DNA of 64,000 bases, taken from positions 1 through 64,000 of the forward strand of contig JBMHCG010000057.1 in the NCBI GenBank assembly GCA_049890035.1, written 5' to 3'. Numbering within the stretch: position 1 is the first letter of the stretch; the number at the start of each line of letters is the position of its first letter. Below, one piece after another: positions 8,810-18,238 of this stretch. The stretch is from UBA11891 sp049890035 (GTDB lineage: Bacteria; Bacteroidota; Bacteroidia; Flavobacteriales; Flavobacteriaceae). Below the pieces are notes generated by a model, which saw only the letters and a list, made by a program, of their open reading frames with translations, had not been told where the DNA came from and did not search any database. The translations under genes and the position numbers were made by a program.

Positions 8810-9742
8810 ATGCAGTATGTCGAATTTATTTTAATTTTTCTTGGTAGTGTCCTTGGCACACATGGCATACAAACCTATTTTATCAAAAAAAACAAAATTG
8901 ATGCCATTAAAGGGCGTTCTTCACACGAAGCTACCGCCACTCGTACAGGTGGTATCACCCTGTTCCTTTCTACTTTACTCATCACTAGCTGGTTGTATTT
9001 TCATGAAAAGGAACTATTTGACTTTTCTTTATTAATACCCCTAAGTATTATGTTTTTGGTGGGGGTCTATGATGATTTTTATCAAGCGGACTTTAAAATC
9101 AAACTCTTGATGCAACTTATCGTTGCTAAAATAATTATCGATCAAGGGTTGGTGATCGATAATTATTACGGATTTTTGGGACTTCACGAAATCCCATGGC
9201 TTCTTGCACAATTAACTACTTTGTTTGTGTTTGTTGTGGTTGTGAATGCCATCAATTTTATCGACGGGATTGATGGGTTAACCATCACTGAATTTTTTAA
9301 GTTTATTTTTTTATTCGAATTTTTCTCTTCATCAACGAACCCTTTTCGCTACCTCGACACGGTTTTAATTATTTCCATCATTCCACTTTACTATTATAAC
9401 TTTAGGAAAGAAAAAAAAGTGTTTTTAGGTGATGGGGGCTCCTTGTTTCTCGGAACGCTGATTTGCATCCACACCTTTTATTTATTGGGCGATGAATATA
9501 TCTTTGCAAAAAATTTGATGCTCAATAAATTCATTTTCTCCATCCTTATTTTGATTTATCCTCTCATTGACTTGTTGCGAATTTTCGTTTTACGGATCAG
9601 GAAAGGAGTTTCCCCCTTTCTGCCTGACAAAAACCACCTTCACCATATTGTCCTGAAAAAGGTACACTCCCACTTTAAAACGAATCTTTCCATTCAACTC
9701 ATAAATTTAATTATTTGGTTATGCGTAATTTTTACTATTTGA
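8810..9742 (+). CDS. WecA/MraY-like undecaprenyl-phosphate glycosyl-1-phosphate transferase
   Basis: A 310-residue polytopic membrane enzyme of glycosyltransferase family 4. It transfers a sugar-1-phosphate from a UDP-sugar to undecaprenyl phosphate, the first step of lipid-linked glycan assembly. Visible family motifs are VGVYDDFYQ (the DD pair), NAINFIDGIDGL, FLGDGGSLFLG and the C-terminal DKNHLHH. Eight to ten hydrophobic segments are present. It is transcribed away from the O-antigen-ligase gene, with 82 bases between the two starts. Its 3' end overlaps the following small lipoprotein gene by 22 bases. The sugar is probably GlcNAc or a HexNAc; this is inferred. Confidence 0.9.
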   Translation: MQYVEFILIFLGSVLGTHGIQTYFIKKNKIDAIKGRSSHEATATRTGGITLFLSTLLITSWLYFHEKELFDFSLLIPLSIMFLVGVYDDFYQADFKIKLLMQLIVAKIIIDQGLVIDNYYGFLGLHEIPWLLAQLTTLFVFVVVVNAINFIDGIDGLTITEFFKFIFLFEFFSSSTNPFRYLDTVLIISIIPLYYYNFRKEKKVFLGDGGSLFLGTLICIHTFYLLGDEYIFAKNLMLNKFIFSILILIYPLIDLLRIFVLRIRKGVSPFLPDKNHLHHIVLKKVHSHFKTNLSIQLINLIIWLCVIFTI

Positions 9743-10131
9743 TTGGTTTATCAATCATGATAACTTCTTACTCTTGTAATGAAAAAACCTTGGATTGTTC
9801 AGAATTGAAATACGACGGTAAAATGACAACTTTCAATGGCAAACCCTATTCAGGTAGTTGTAAAACATATTTTGCTTCGAAAAAGTTACACAGCATCCAA
9901 CGATATAAAAATGGATTGGATGATGGCGAGTGGACTTTTTTATCAGAAAATGGCAACCTTCTTACAAAAGGTAAATTCAAAATGGGGAAAAGAATTGGTA
10001 AATGGGAATATTACTATAAAAATGGTACGTTAAAAAAAGACCAATTTTATGACAATGAGGGCCAAAAAGTAGGGATTTGGAAAGTATATGATTCGTTAGG
10101 AACAGTAATCAGTGGAAAAAGATTTAATTGA
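9721..10131 (+). CDS. MORN-variant (YwqK-like) repeat lipoprotein
   Basis: A 136-residue exported protein. A hydrophobic signal ends in a lipobox-like ITSYSC near residue 15, so it is probably lipid-anchored. After that come repeats of the YwqK/MORN-variant type, with G-x-W and Y-x-x-G patterns (LDDGEWTFLSENGNLLTKGKF, IGKWEYYYKNGTLKKDQFY, VGIWKVYDSLG). The ATG at 9721 is chosen over an upstream TTG. It overlaps the preceding transferase gene by 22 bases, so the two are probably co-transcribed. Its 3' end overlaps the convergent gene by 8 bases. Databases often label the family a toxin-antitoxin antitoxin; I see no toxin partner here. Confidence 0.75.
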   Translation: MRNFYYLIGLSIMITSYSCNEKTLDCSELKYDGKMTTFNGKPYSGSCKTYFASKKLHSIQRYKNGLDDGEWTFLSENGNLLTKGKFKMGKRIGKWEYYYKNGTLKKDQFYDNEGQKVGIWKVYDSLGTVISGKRFN

Positions 10132-12403
10132 CTTTACATTTCAGCTTTTTAATAATCAATTTTTTCTGTTCTGTTTTCTCTTTTTTGTATGATATAATTA
10201 GATTTCTACAGGCTTCACTTTTTCTATCTAACTGAATCATATTTAAAGCACGGAGAAATTCTAATTTTCCACCCTCTACTGACAACTTTAATTTTTCTAA
10301 ACTATCAAGCTGCATATTTGAAAGTTCTGCCTTTTCAAGTACACTCAAAGATTGGGCAATATTTAAGTAATATGATGATTCACTGGGAAGAATACTCTTG
10401 GCTTTTTGCCACTTTTCTATTGCCTTTTCATAATTTTTTTCTTCATATAATTGCTGTGCAACTTGGTCTTCAATATTTGCCTTTTTGATAAGTTCAGCAC
10501 CTTTATGAATAACCATATGAAATCTTTTTATTTCTTCATTTTCAGGAAATAATTTCAGTGCTTCTGAAGCGATATCTCTGTCTCTGTCGTCAAACGAATT
10601 AAAGGGCTTTAAATTTGAAATAATTTCAAGATGATTCGAATAGGTAATTATATTTTTTTTATCTCTTTGTTGATCAAATATTCTATTCAATTCATTAAGA
10701 TCCTTCCTCGAGGCTAATGATAATTGGTAAATATTCGTGTGCCTTTCATTATTGGGAAGACCATAATATGCTTTTTTGGCGTAAAAATAAGCACTATCGT
10801 GTTTCCCTTCAGTCAAGAATATTTCTGCTAGTTTCGCTTCTGAAATAGAGAGATATGGATTTATCTTATTGCCCTCATGAAGCAATTTTTTTGCTTTTTC
10901 TATAAATCCGTAATGTCTATAGTATAATGCCTTTAATGTTACTAAAGGTATGGTTGTATAATTTATACTAGGATACGTTGAATTAAGCTTCTCAATTGTT
11001 TTTAATGGCGTCGTAAAAGGATCTCTTCCTGTTATCTTGTTGACAAATTCTATTTCTTCCTTAAAACCTTTATAAACAAAATAAGAACTAACTACGGACA
11101 TAGCAGCTACAGTAATCAGAAATAGCTTTAAAAGCTTATTGTGACTAAGTTTAAAATTCTTAAAATCTGACTTACTAGATATAAATGCTAATAGCATTAT
11201 TAAATTTGAAATTGCTACAGGTCTTTGGAAGGGAAAGTTTAGAGAAGAGTCCGCTATATAAGCTGTTATAGAAACAATAATTAATGGACTGACAATTTTC
11301 CAGTTATTATATCTGTCTTTATAAATAACAAGTAATTGAATTGCTACTAAGAATAGACCTATGAATAGCAAAAATCCAACTAATCCTAATTCAGTAAAAA
11401 ACTGAAGAAAATCATTGTGTACATGCTTTGGGACTATATATTGTTGAATTTTGTTATAAACATACTTGTTACCAACTATTTTCCAATTACCGATGCCACA
11501 ACCCAATATGGGGCTTTCAGATATTCCTTCTAAAGCTCCATTATACCAAATCAATCTTTCATTTGATGAGGAATCATTAGTTATTTTATTGGGTGATAAC
11601 GTTTCAATTCTATTGAAAACATTGGTCCCATTTTGGTATAGAATCGTATGAGACAAGCCAGTAAAAATGGTTGCAAAAATTACAATAAGTAGAGTTTTAA
11701 ATTGTTTTCTATAAAAAATTGCAGCGTAAACAAAAAGAGAACTTAAAACCATAATTAAGGTTAAGAGTGCGCCTCGAGAACCAGAAAGTACTAAACAAAA
11801 AACCGATATTGAATAAAATATCAGCAACAGCACTTTGATTGGTGGTTTTTTACATACTAGAAAAAGATAAATAAGGAAAGGCAAACGAAATAATATACTG
11901 AAACCTATAACATTGTGATTGGCTGTAAAACCTAAGAAATAATTTAGTCTACCAGGAGGTGCGTTAAAGTCGTATACATAGAGAAAATTCGCGAAAATTA
12001 AAACAATATCAGATGCCAACAAACAACAAAAAATGGTCGCTAATTGTCTATAATTGAAATTGGTCTGTTTAAAATGATAAATTAAATTGTACAGTAAGAG
12101 TACAGATATAAAAAAATTAAAAAAGGAAATTGTCGCTTCTACTTTATTAAATGCCCAAAGAATAGATAATAATGATAGGGTGGCTAGAGATCCAAATACA
12201 ATTAATAAACGGTCTGCTTTTATCTTCTTTTGTTTTTCTTTTATGCTTCTGAAAAAAATGAAAAACGTTGAGCAAAATGTAATTATAGAAAGATAAAAAA
12301 ACTGAGGAGCTTGCTTATCTACAGCTTGGAAAGAAGGGACAAATTGTACTGAAACCAGCAATATGATAAAAATAATATTCACTGGATTTAATTTTTTAAT
12401 CAT
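10124..12403 (-). CDS. Second O-antigen ligase/polymerase-like membrane protein with TPRs
   Basis: A 759-residue paralogue of the protein at 6394-8727 with the same plan: 10-12 membrane segments to about residue 430, the signature LGCGIGNWKIVG near 312, HVHNDFLQFFTELGLVGF, and a periplasmic TPR tail (ALYYRHYGFIEKAKKLLHEG; YEEKNYEKAIEKWQKAKSILP). Codon choice is visibly more AT-rich than in its paralogue, suggesting a different history or relaxed selection. It lies downstream of the terminator of the 975-aa lipoprotein gene, so it probably has its own promoter or depends on read-through. One of the pair may be the polymerase and the other the ligase, or they may handle different acceptors. Confidence 0.85.
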   Translation of the reverse strand: MIKKLNPVNIIFIILLVSVQFVPSFQAVDKQAPQFFYLSIITFCSTFFIFFRSIKEKQKKIKADRLLIVFGSLATLSLLSILWAFNKVEATISFFNFFISVLLLYNLIYHFKQTNFNYRQLATIFCCLLASDIVLIFANFLYVYDFNAPPGRLNYFLGFTANHNVIGFSILFRLPFLIYLFLVCKKPPIKVLLLIFYSISVFCLVLSGSRGALLTLIMVLSSLFVYAAIFYRKQFKTLLIVIFATIFTGLSHTILYQNGTNVFNRIETLSPNKITNDSSSNERLIWYNGALEGISESPILGCGIGNWKIVGNKYVYNKIQQYIVPKHVHNDFLQFFTELGLVGFLLFIGLFLVAIQLLVIYKDRYNNWKIVSPLIIVSITAYIADSSLNFPFQRPVAISNLIMLLAFISSKSDFKNFKLSHNKLLKLFLITVAAMSVVSSYFVYKGFKEEIEFVNKITGRDPFTTPLKTIEKLNSTYPSINYTTIPLVTLKALYYRHYGFIEKAKKLLHEGNKINPYLSISEAKLAEIFLTEGKHDSAYFYAKKAYYGLPNNERHTNIYQLSLASRKDLNELNRIFDQQRDKKNIITYSNHLEIISNLKPFNSFDDRDRDIASEALKLFPENEEIKRFHMVIHKGAELIKKANIEDQVAQQLYEEKNYEKAIEKWQKAKSILPSESSYYLNIAQSLSVLEKAELSNMQLDSLEKLKLSVEGGKLEFLRALNMIQLDRKSEACRNLIISYKKEKTEQKKLIIKKLKCKVN

Positions 12404-12414
12404 CCTACAAAAAT

Positions 12415-12444
12415 AAAAAACCCCCCTATAAAAGGGGGGTTTCT
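12415..12444 (-). terminator. Strong intrinsic terminator of the 975-aa lipoprotein gene
   Basis: On the minus strand AAACCCCCC, a 7-base loop, then GGGGGGTTTTTT form a 9-bp stem with six consecutive G:C pairs and a T-run. It starts about 20 bases after the stop codon of the large surface lipoprotein gene and about 12 bases before the next ATG. Its strength fits an abundantly expressed gene. Confidence 0.9.
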
Positions 12445-12464
12445 TGTTTTAAAAGAGTAATAAA

Positions 12465-15392
12465 TTAGTCCGCTAACCAAGATACTCTATCGAAATCTGT
12501 TGCAGTGTTTCCACCACCAAGAATTTCATCCTCACCAGCTCTTACGTCAGATCGAGCCTGTGAAGGATACTCATTAGTAGCTGTGATTTTATCAGTCTCA
12601 GTACTAATAGTAAGATTTTTTCTATAAGTATTATCGAGTTCGGTAACAGTTACACCTGTTCCAGCTACTGTAGTCTCACGAAGACCTGTTCCAGCAGTTG
12701 CACCAATTTGACCTGTCTCACCCAACGAAGCACCCAAAGTAGTAGACTCAATTGTTAAAACAATTGCATTACCCTTAGCTCCGTTATCGGTAGCAGTTGG
12801 AGTAGCTGGGTCACCCTCGTATCCATTATAGATTTCATAACCGAAATTAGATAGTGCCCAAGAAGCAACACCTGAACCACCTACTGTTAGTTTTTTACCA
12901 ATTTGAGAAGTTCCCGTATCCTTGGCTCTAAACATGATTGTATCAGTAGTAGGAGAAGAAACTACCCATTGAGTAAGGTTTGCATCTGAATTAGCAGTAT
13001 TCCATGCGTTAATCATAGCATCTACAAAGTCAGAAGCAGTGGTATAAGCACCAGAAACTTCAGCAGCTTTGTCGCCTGCCATTGTTAGTGTAATTACATC
13101 AGAAGCAGTAAGTGTAAATGCTGTAGGAGTAATAGTAGTTGCAGCAGTTACAGAGTTTTCCATAGAATTATCGTTAACACCAAAGCGAATTGTTACTGTT
13201 GGTGAAGCATTAGCAGTTGCACCCAATGTAACTCCTGCTGCAGTAGCTTTGGTAGTAACTGCCGTAGCTAAAATTGCAGATACATTTACAGCATCGTTGG
13301 CTGATGATAGATCAATTCCTGTTGTACCGTCAAGATCGGCAGCATTAGTAGTTATGTTAATAACATCCGATGCGTCTCCTATACCAGTTAAAATGTAAGC
13401 TCTTTTCGCTGCAATAGCTGGCTTAGTTGTAGTAGCGTTACTAGCATCTTTGTGAAGAACAACAATTTGTTGTGGCTGTGAAGCAAAAGTTGGAACACCA
13501 CCAGAAACGGCAGTAGTTACAAATGTATGATCATTTGTTTCAACAGATGAACCCTCAGGGTCAAATGTCTCTACAGTGTCAAAGTAAACATAAGCCACTG
13601 CTTTCGCATCACCATCCATTTTTTTAGCTAATGCTTTTGCAGTTTTCATACCGGCAGTTTCAGAGTAAGACCCTTCATCACCTGCTTTACCTGCGGCTTT
13701 AGTGTCATCTGAATCAGTAGCTCTTGTAGCAGTAAGATCATTATTGAAAATTTTCATGCTGCGACCAGTAGTTGTATCACCAAGCGTAGTCATACCAGAA
13801 ATGTCGATAGAAGTCATATCATCGTTTCCAGTAATTTCAAGAACTTTAACTTTTTTAGAAGAAATTACTACTGAACCTAAAGAAGCATTGTTTTTAACAA
13901 TGTACGTCCCATCTACTTTTGTATCAGTATCCTCAGTAGTATCTACAGTTTCAGTTGAAATATCAAGTGTTTCTAGGTCGTTATTGTTTTCAACAGTAAC
14001 ACCTGAAGCTTTAGAACCTGCAGTGTTTACAGCTACAAGATCAGAGTTATTACTGATTGTAATGTGGCCTGAAACATCAGCAGTTGTATGAGCCTCCTCC
14101 AAAGAACTGTTGTTATTAAGCGTAACGGAATCAATTTTACCTTTCAACTTAACGATTCGGATGTTAGAATTTCCATCAAAAGATACAGCTGGACCTTCTT
14201 TGTCCGTAGCATCATCTGGATCTGTAATACCAGTGATTTCAAACTCTTCAAGATCAGTAGCAGAAGCAGTTGCTACAGACATCGCTTTATCAGCTTTGAA
14301 TTTAACAACACCCGCTTGTAATGTAAAAGGACCTTCAAATCCATTAACTATAACCTCTTCAACATTTTTGAAAGTCATAGCACCATCTTTAATCTTAGTG
14401 ATCTCAATTTTAGAAGGACCTTCAAGAGTAAGTGTAAGGTTTGATTGAGCTCCAGTAGCGTCAACATCATCCAAAGCAGCAATACCGATAGTACCCCCCT
14501 CGTCTACACCTAGTTCCAAGGAAGTTCCATAACGCTTAAGTGTATTGATGTCAATGCTAGTTGCCTTTGTGAAGCTAATTTTATTGTTAACAGCAGGACC
14601 ATTTACACGACCAGCACCTGTACCACCAGATACTTCCGCAACACTTCCAGTTGTGAAAGAGGTTACCGTTTCAAGTAAGGGCATATTTACACCTGTAACT
14701 TTCGAATTGTAGTTGCTACCTAGTTTAACGTTCTTAGCAGAGGTTAAAGCAGCAAAAGAATAAGATCCAGCTTGAGCAACTTCTAAATCTGCTGTGGCAG
14801 AGATATTGTCGAAGTTAACTGGAGAAACCGTTGAAGACTTTGCTAAGTAAGCAAACTCACCAACTACGATTCCAACAGCATCAAGAGCTTCTTGTACTTT
14901 GTCAATGTCCATAGTAGTGTCAACGACAAATACTACGTTACCATTAACAATAGACAATTTAGAGCCCAAGGCTACTGCAAAATCCAATGTCCCTTTAGAA
15001 TCAACAATGACATCTTGTGAATACACATTGTTTGACTCCAAGATGTCAGTAACATCAGAAGAAACACCATCTAAATCAGACTGTACTTGAGCAAGATCTT
15101 CGCCAGAAGCAACATCTTGCACAGCTTGGTCGATTGCCTCTACTTCTTCCAAAACAGAAGCCAGATCAGATTGAAGTGCACTATTGGCAGAAGCAACCTC
15201 TCCAATAGAACCTTGTAGGTTTGTAATTAAACCTTTCAAGGCAGTGACCTCACCCTGAACACCAGCCAAACCATCAACAGTTGATTTCAACTGCGTGATC
15301 TGCGTATTCAAGGCGTCGAATTGATCGTCGTAATTCTGACAGCCCACCAATACAGCAGAAGCAGCCAAAATACTTAATAAACCTTTTTTCAT
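12465..15392 (-). CDS. Large surface lipoprotein: coiled coil plus beta-solenoid repeats
   Basis: A 975-residue exported protein. The signal peptide ends in the lipobox VLVGC (Cys18). Residues 25-120 are a heptad-like coiled coil (QITQLKSTVDGL, LEEVEAIDQAV). Residues 130-540 look like a beta-solenoid or L-domain: Asn-rich turns N-N-x-x-L put the hydrophobic residue at 431, 452, 473, 505 and 526, a spacing of 21, 21, 32 and 21. The last 400 residues are Ala/Thr/Val-rich with secreted beta-domain character, ending DRVSWLAD. It is very low in Cys and has a strong terminator, as expected for an abundant S-layer-like or adhesin-type surface protein. I do not recognise a named family. A truncated relative lies at 18239-19336. 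Confidence 0.85.
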   Translation of the reverse strand: MKKGLLSILAASAVLVGCQNYDDQFDALNTQITQLKSTVDGLAGVQGEVTALKGLITNLQGSIGEVASANSALQSDLASVLEEVEAIDQAVQDVASGEDLAQVQSDLDGVSSDVTDILESNNVYSQDVIVDSKGTLDFAVALGSKLSIVNGNVVFVVDTTMDIDKVQEALDAVGIVVGEFAYLAKSSTVSPVNFDNISATADLEVAQAGSYSFAALTSAKNVKLGSNYNSKVTGVNMPLLETVTSFTTGSVAEVSGGTGAGRVNGPAVNNKISFTKATSIDINTLKRYGTSLELGVDEGGTIGIAALDDVDATGAQSNLTLTLEGPSKIEITKIKDGAMTFKNVEEVIVNGFEGPFTLQAGVVKFKADKAMSVATASATDLEEFEITGITDPDDATDKEGPAVSFDGNSNIRIVKLKGKIDSVTLNNNSSLEEAHTTADVSGHITISNNSDLVAVNTAGSKASGVTVENNNDLETLDISTETVDTTEDTDTKVDGTYIVKNNASLGSVVISSKKVKVLEITGNDDMTSIDISGMTTLGDTTTGRSMKIFNNDLTATRATDSDDTKAAGKAGDEGSYSETAGMKTAKALAKKMDGDAKAVAYVYFDTVETFDPEGSSVETNDHTFVTTAVSGGVPTFASQPQQIVVLHKDASNATTTKPAIAAKRAYILTGIGDASDVINITTNAADLDGTTGIDLSSANDAVNVSAILATAVTTKATAAGVTLGATANASPTVTIRFGVNDNSMENSVTAATTITPTAFTLTASDVITLTMAGDKAAEVSGAYTTASDFVDAMINAWNTANSDANLTQWVVSSPTTDTIMFRAKDTGTSQIGKKLTVGGSGVASWALSNFGYEIYNGYEGDPATPTATDNGAKGNAIVLTIESTTLGASLGETGQIGATAGTGLRETTVAGTGVTVTELDNTYRKNLTISTETDKITATNEYPSQARSDVRAGEDEILGGGNTATDFDRVSWLAD

Positions 15393-15585
15393 TTGATAAA
15401 AAAATTAATAATTAAAATTTGTTTTTGTGAGGCTCGTTCGGCAGTAACTCTCGCAGGGCACTATAAGATTATAGCTTGGTACGGATGTGCTGCCTAGAAA
15501 ACAATCACGTGCACATGTATACAAATAGCATGCCAAACTAAAATTTCTGTTAAAAAATCTTGTAGTATCTTGAAAAAAAATCATC

Positions 15586-16872
15586 ATGCTTTACAGATAT
15601 TATATTTTGCTATTGGTGTACGTCACCATGCTAGGCTGTGAAAGTCCATCAATGGATGTTGTGCGTCATGCCCAGCAAATCCATCAAAACGTCATTACGC
15701 TGGATACACACGACGACATCAATGTTGGATTCTTTACCGACAGCCTCAATTATTTACAAGATACCGATACCCAAGTCAATATCCCCAAGATGCAGGCAGG
15801 AGGATTGGATGTTACCTGGCTGATAGTATACACAGGGCAGGATAGCTTGAATGCCTCTGGATATAAAAAAGCAGCCGAAAACGCCCAAGCCAAGTTTGAC
15901 GCCATTCACCGATTAACCGAAAGCTATGCCCCGGACCAAATTGAATTGGCCCTCACGGCTGCGGATGTGCACCGCATTTGGAAAGCGGGCAAGAAAGTAG
16001 CCATGATCGGGGTGGAAAACGCTTATCCTTTGGGCTTGGACACCGCCAATGTAAAAAAATTCTACGATCAAGGAGCGCGTTATATGTCCTTGGCCCACAA
16101 CGGGCACAGCCAGTTTTCGGACTCCAATACAGGGGAGTATGATTCGATTTACCAGCACCAGGGGATCAGCGAATTGGGCAAACAGGTGATTGAAAAAATG
16201 AATTATTATGGCATCATGGTTGATTTGTCCCATCCGTCAAAAGAAGCCATCCGACAAACCATTGCCCATTCCAAAGCTCCTGTCATTGCATCCCATTCCT
16301 CGGCTCGTGCGCTTTGCGATCATCCACGCAATCTGGACGACGAACAATTGGAGTGGATCAAAAAAAACGGTGGGGTTGTACAAACAGTGGCTTTTAGTGC
16401 CTATCTCAATACCGAAAAACACCAAGCCTATGCCGCGGCTAAAGATTCTGTTTTACGAGCTTTGGGGGCGCAAAAGGGGTTTGCTGTATTGGGTCGTCGT
16501 CAAGTGCGGGCCTTACCCTTTGACAGTTTACAAGCCTACATCAAGGGATACAAACAACTTCAAAAAGAGGCCCAACCCCAGTTGGAAGTTCTAAAAAAAT
16601 CAGTACCACCCGTAGGCGTGGGCGATTTTGTCGATCACATTGACTATCTAGTTGAAAAAATGGGTATCGACCATGTTGGCATCAGTTCCGACTTTGACGG
16701 GGGGGGTGGTATTGACGGATGGCAAGATGCTAGTGAAACCTTTAATGTAACCCTGGAACTAGTGAAACGAGGTTACTCAGAAGAGGCGATCAGCCAGTTG
16801 TGGAGTGGGAATTTACTCCGGGTGCTGGAAGAAGTGCGACGAGTAGCACTGCAACTCCAAAAAAAGGAATAG
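15586..16872 (+). CDS. Membrane dipeptidase (peptidase M19, renal dipeptidase family) lipoprotein
   Basis: A 428-residue zinc dipeptidase, probably periplasmic and lipid-anchored (signal ending YVTMLGC, Cys18). M19 motifs in order: DTHDDIN near 42 (first metal pair), the bridging Glu in MIGVENAYPL, MVDLSHPS, ASHSSARALCDHPRN and GISSDFDGGGG near 366. M19 enzymes hydrolyse L-Xaa-D-Xaa and similar dipeptides. Its neighbours are a D,D-carboxypeptidase and, further on, a D-glutamate/epimerase pair, so trimming of murein-derived peptides is plausible. It diverges from the large lipoprotein gene across a 193-base intergenic region in which I found no exact TAnnTTTG box. Confidence 0.92.
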   Translation: MLYRYYILLLVYVTMLGCESPSMDVVRHAQQIHQNVITLDTHDDINVGFFTDSLNYLQDTDTQVNIPKMQAGGLDVTWLIVYTGQDSLNASGYKKAAENAQAKFDAIHRLTESYAPDQIELALTAADVHRIWKAGKKVAMIGVENAYPLGLDTANVKKFYDQGARYMSLAHNGHSQFSDSNTGEYDSIYQHQGISELGKQVIEKMNYYGIMVDLSHPSKEAIRQTIAHSKAPVIASHSSARALCDHPRNLDDEQLEWIKKNGGVVQTVAFSAYLNTEKHQAYAAAKDSVLRALGAQKGFAVLGRRQVRALPFDSLQAYIKGYKQLQKEAQPQLEVLKKSVPPVGVGDFVDHIDYLVEKMGIDHVGISSDFDGGGGIDGWQDASETFNVTLELVKRGYSEEAISQLWSGNLLRVLEEVRRVALQLQKKE

Positions 16873-16927
16873 ACTGCTGCCTGGCATTTGTGGTTCTATC
16901 TATGCTGCGTTTGCAACAAAACCAACC

Positions 16928-18223
16928 TTATTTCAATCGGTACGTGAGGACTTCTAAGAGTTTTCGAATGCCTTGCCGAACCGCTTCAGTGGAAGTTGTG
17001 TGTTGGTTGACCATAATGGAAAAGGCATACCAATTGTCTTTTTTGTCAACAATAAAGCCGGAAAGGTTGTGGTTGTTTCGGAGCGTTCCTGTTTTGGCAA
17101 AGATTCGGGGCAATTGACTACTTGAATAAGAGCGCTTGATTGTCCCTGATACCCCCGCTTGTGGAAAAAAACGTATGATTTTATCGGGGCCCCATTCCGA
17201 GTAAAGCTGCTGCAATACCCAAATCAAATTACGCGGTGTTACCAAATTGTAGCGCGACAAACCCGAGCCGTCAACCCACACCCAGGGGTCGGGGGCTGCT
17301 TCCCATTCTTGCTTCATTAGAGCAAGGGTCGCAGCGGATGAAAAATACCCCAAGCGTTCATGTCCTACCATCAACAATAGATTTTCGGAAATCAAATTGT
17401 CACTGTTTTGGAGTACGGCCTTGTAGAGGCGTTCTTCTTCTTTTACTGCTTTCAACACCTGGGGGTTGGATAGCGGGATGGTGTCGGTTTTAATAGCTTT
17501 CTGCAATAGTTTTTCCATTAACTGAACCGAACGAGCCTCACTGGGAACAAAAGGGGTATATAGCGTATCGGTGGGTTCAAACTTATACGGGTTGACAGAA
17601 AATACATTCCGATCAAAGTCACGAGTGACAGCTGCTGTTTGTGATGTATTGGATGTGAGTGATCCCAGCAGGGGAGTGACCGTTATAGATTGAGCAACCG
17701 GATCGGGATACATCTGGATGACATTCCCATGAACGGGAAATACGGAAGGAACGGCTGAAAAATAATAGGCAGCATCGTCCCAAGACCAACCCGGTCCGAG
17801 TCGATTCAAAGGAGATTCGTCACTGATATGATAACAGAGTTCCTCTTGTTCTTGGAGAAAAGAATCCAACTGCCTGTCGGAATGAAAAGGATGTTTGAAC
17901 AAAGGATAGCCTGTTGCTTGAAAATGCAGTGTTTGTAGACTGTCTTTTTGGTAGAAGAGTAAAGGGAGTGTATCAAAGGTCTGAGCGGCAGCCAAAGCGG
18001 TTAGTAGTTTGGTATTGGAAGCTGGGGTGAAATATCGATTTGCTTGCCAATTGGCTAATGGTTTCTGAGTTTCCAACGCAATCAACTGAACACCTACTTG
18101 CGCTTGGTTAAAGGCCGTAATTTGTTTTAGTGTTTTTTGAAGTTTTCTCTGGCGGGTCTTTTGAGCCAGTAGTTGTCCAGCAATTAATAAAAAAAGAAGC
18201 CCAAGCAGTTTTTGTTTGCACAT
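16928..18223 (-). CDS. dacB: D-alanyl-D-alanine carboxypeptidase/endopeptidase, PBP4 (DacB) family S13
   Basis: A 431-residue periplasmic penicillin-binding protein of low molecular weight. A signal peptide (LLGLLFLLIAGQLLAQ) precedes the SxxK motif in TPASNTKLLTALAAA near residue 62, with Ser nucleophile and Lys base. The SxN motif is in VWVDGSGLSRYN, and the KTG triad in IFAKTGTLRNN near the C-terminus. The frame stays open upstream to 18604, but those 127 codons are antisense to a pseudogene, and the signal peptide fixes the ATG at 18223. It removes terminal D-Ala from murein stem peptides or cleaves cross-links. Its start is only 15 bases from the broken end of the lipoprotein pseudogene. 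Confidence 0.92.
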   Translation of the reverse strand: MCKQKLLGLLFLLIAGQLLAQKTRQRKLQKTLKQITAFNQAQVGVQLIALETQKPLANWQANRYFTPASNTKLLTALAAAQTFDTLPLLFYQKDSLQTLHFQATGYPLFKHPFHSDRQLDSFLQEQEELCYHISDESPLNRLGPGWSWDDAAYYFSAVPSVFPVHGNVIQMYPDPVAQSITVTPLLGSLTSNTSQTAAVTRDFDRNVFSVNPYKFEPTDTLYTPFVPSEARSVQLMEKLLQKAIKTDTIPLSNPQVLKAVKEEERLYKAVLQNSDNLISENLLLMVGHERLGYFSSAATLALMKQEWEAAPDPWVWVDGSGLSRYNLVTPRNLIWVLQQLYSEWGPDKIIRFFPQAGVSGTIKRSYSSSQLPRIFAKTGTLRNNHNLSGFIVDKKDNWYAFSIMVNQHTTSTEAVRQGIRKLLEVLTYRLK

Positions 18224-18238
18224 GCGTAAAGCTACTAA

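Noticed and set aside
13000..15000. Long plus-strand frames inside the 975-aa lipoprotein gene
   Set aside because: They are antisense shadows caused by the biased codon use of the Ala/Thr/Val-rich protein.
15405..15587. A 60-codon minus-strand frame between the large lipoprotein and the dipeptidase
   Set aside because: Cys- and Tyr-rich with no signal or domain; it lies in a divergent intergenic region and looks like chance.
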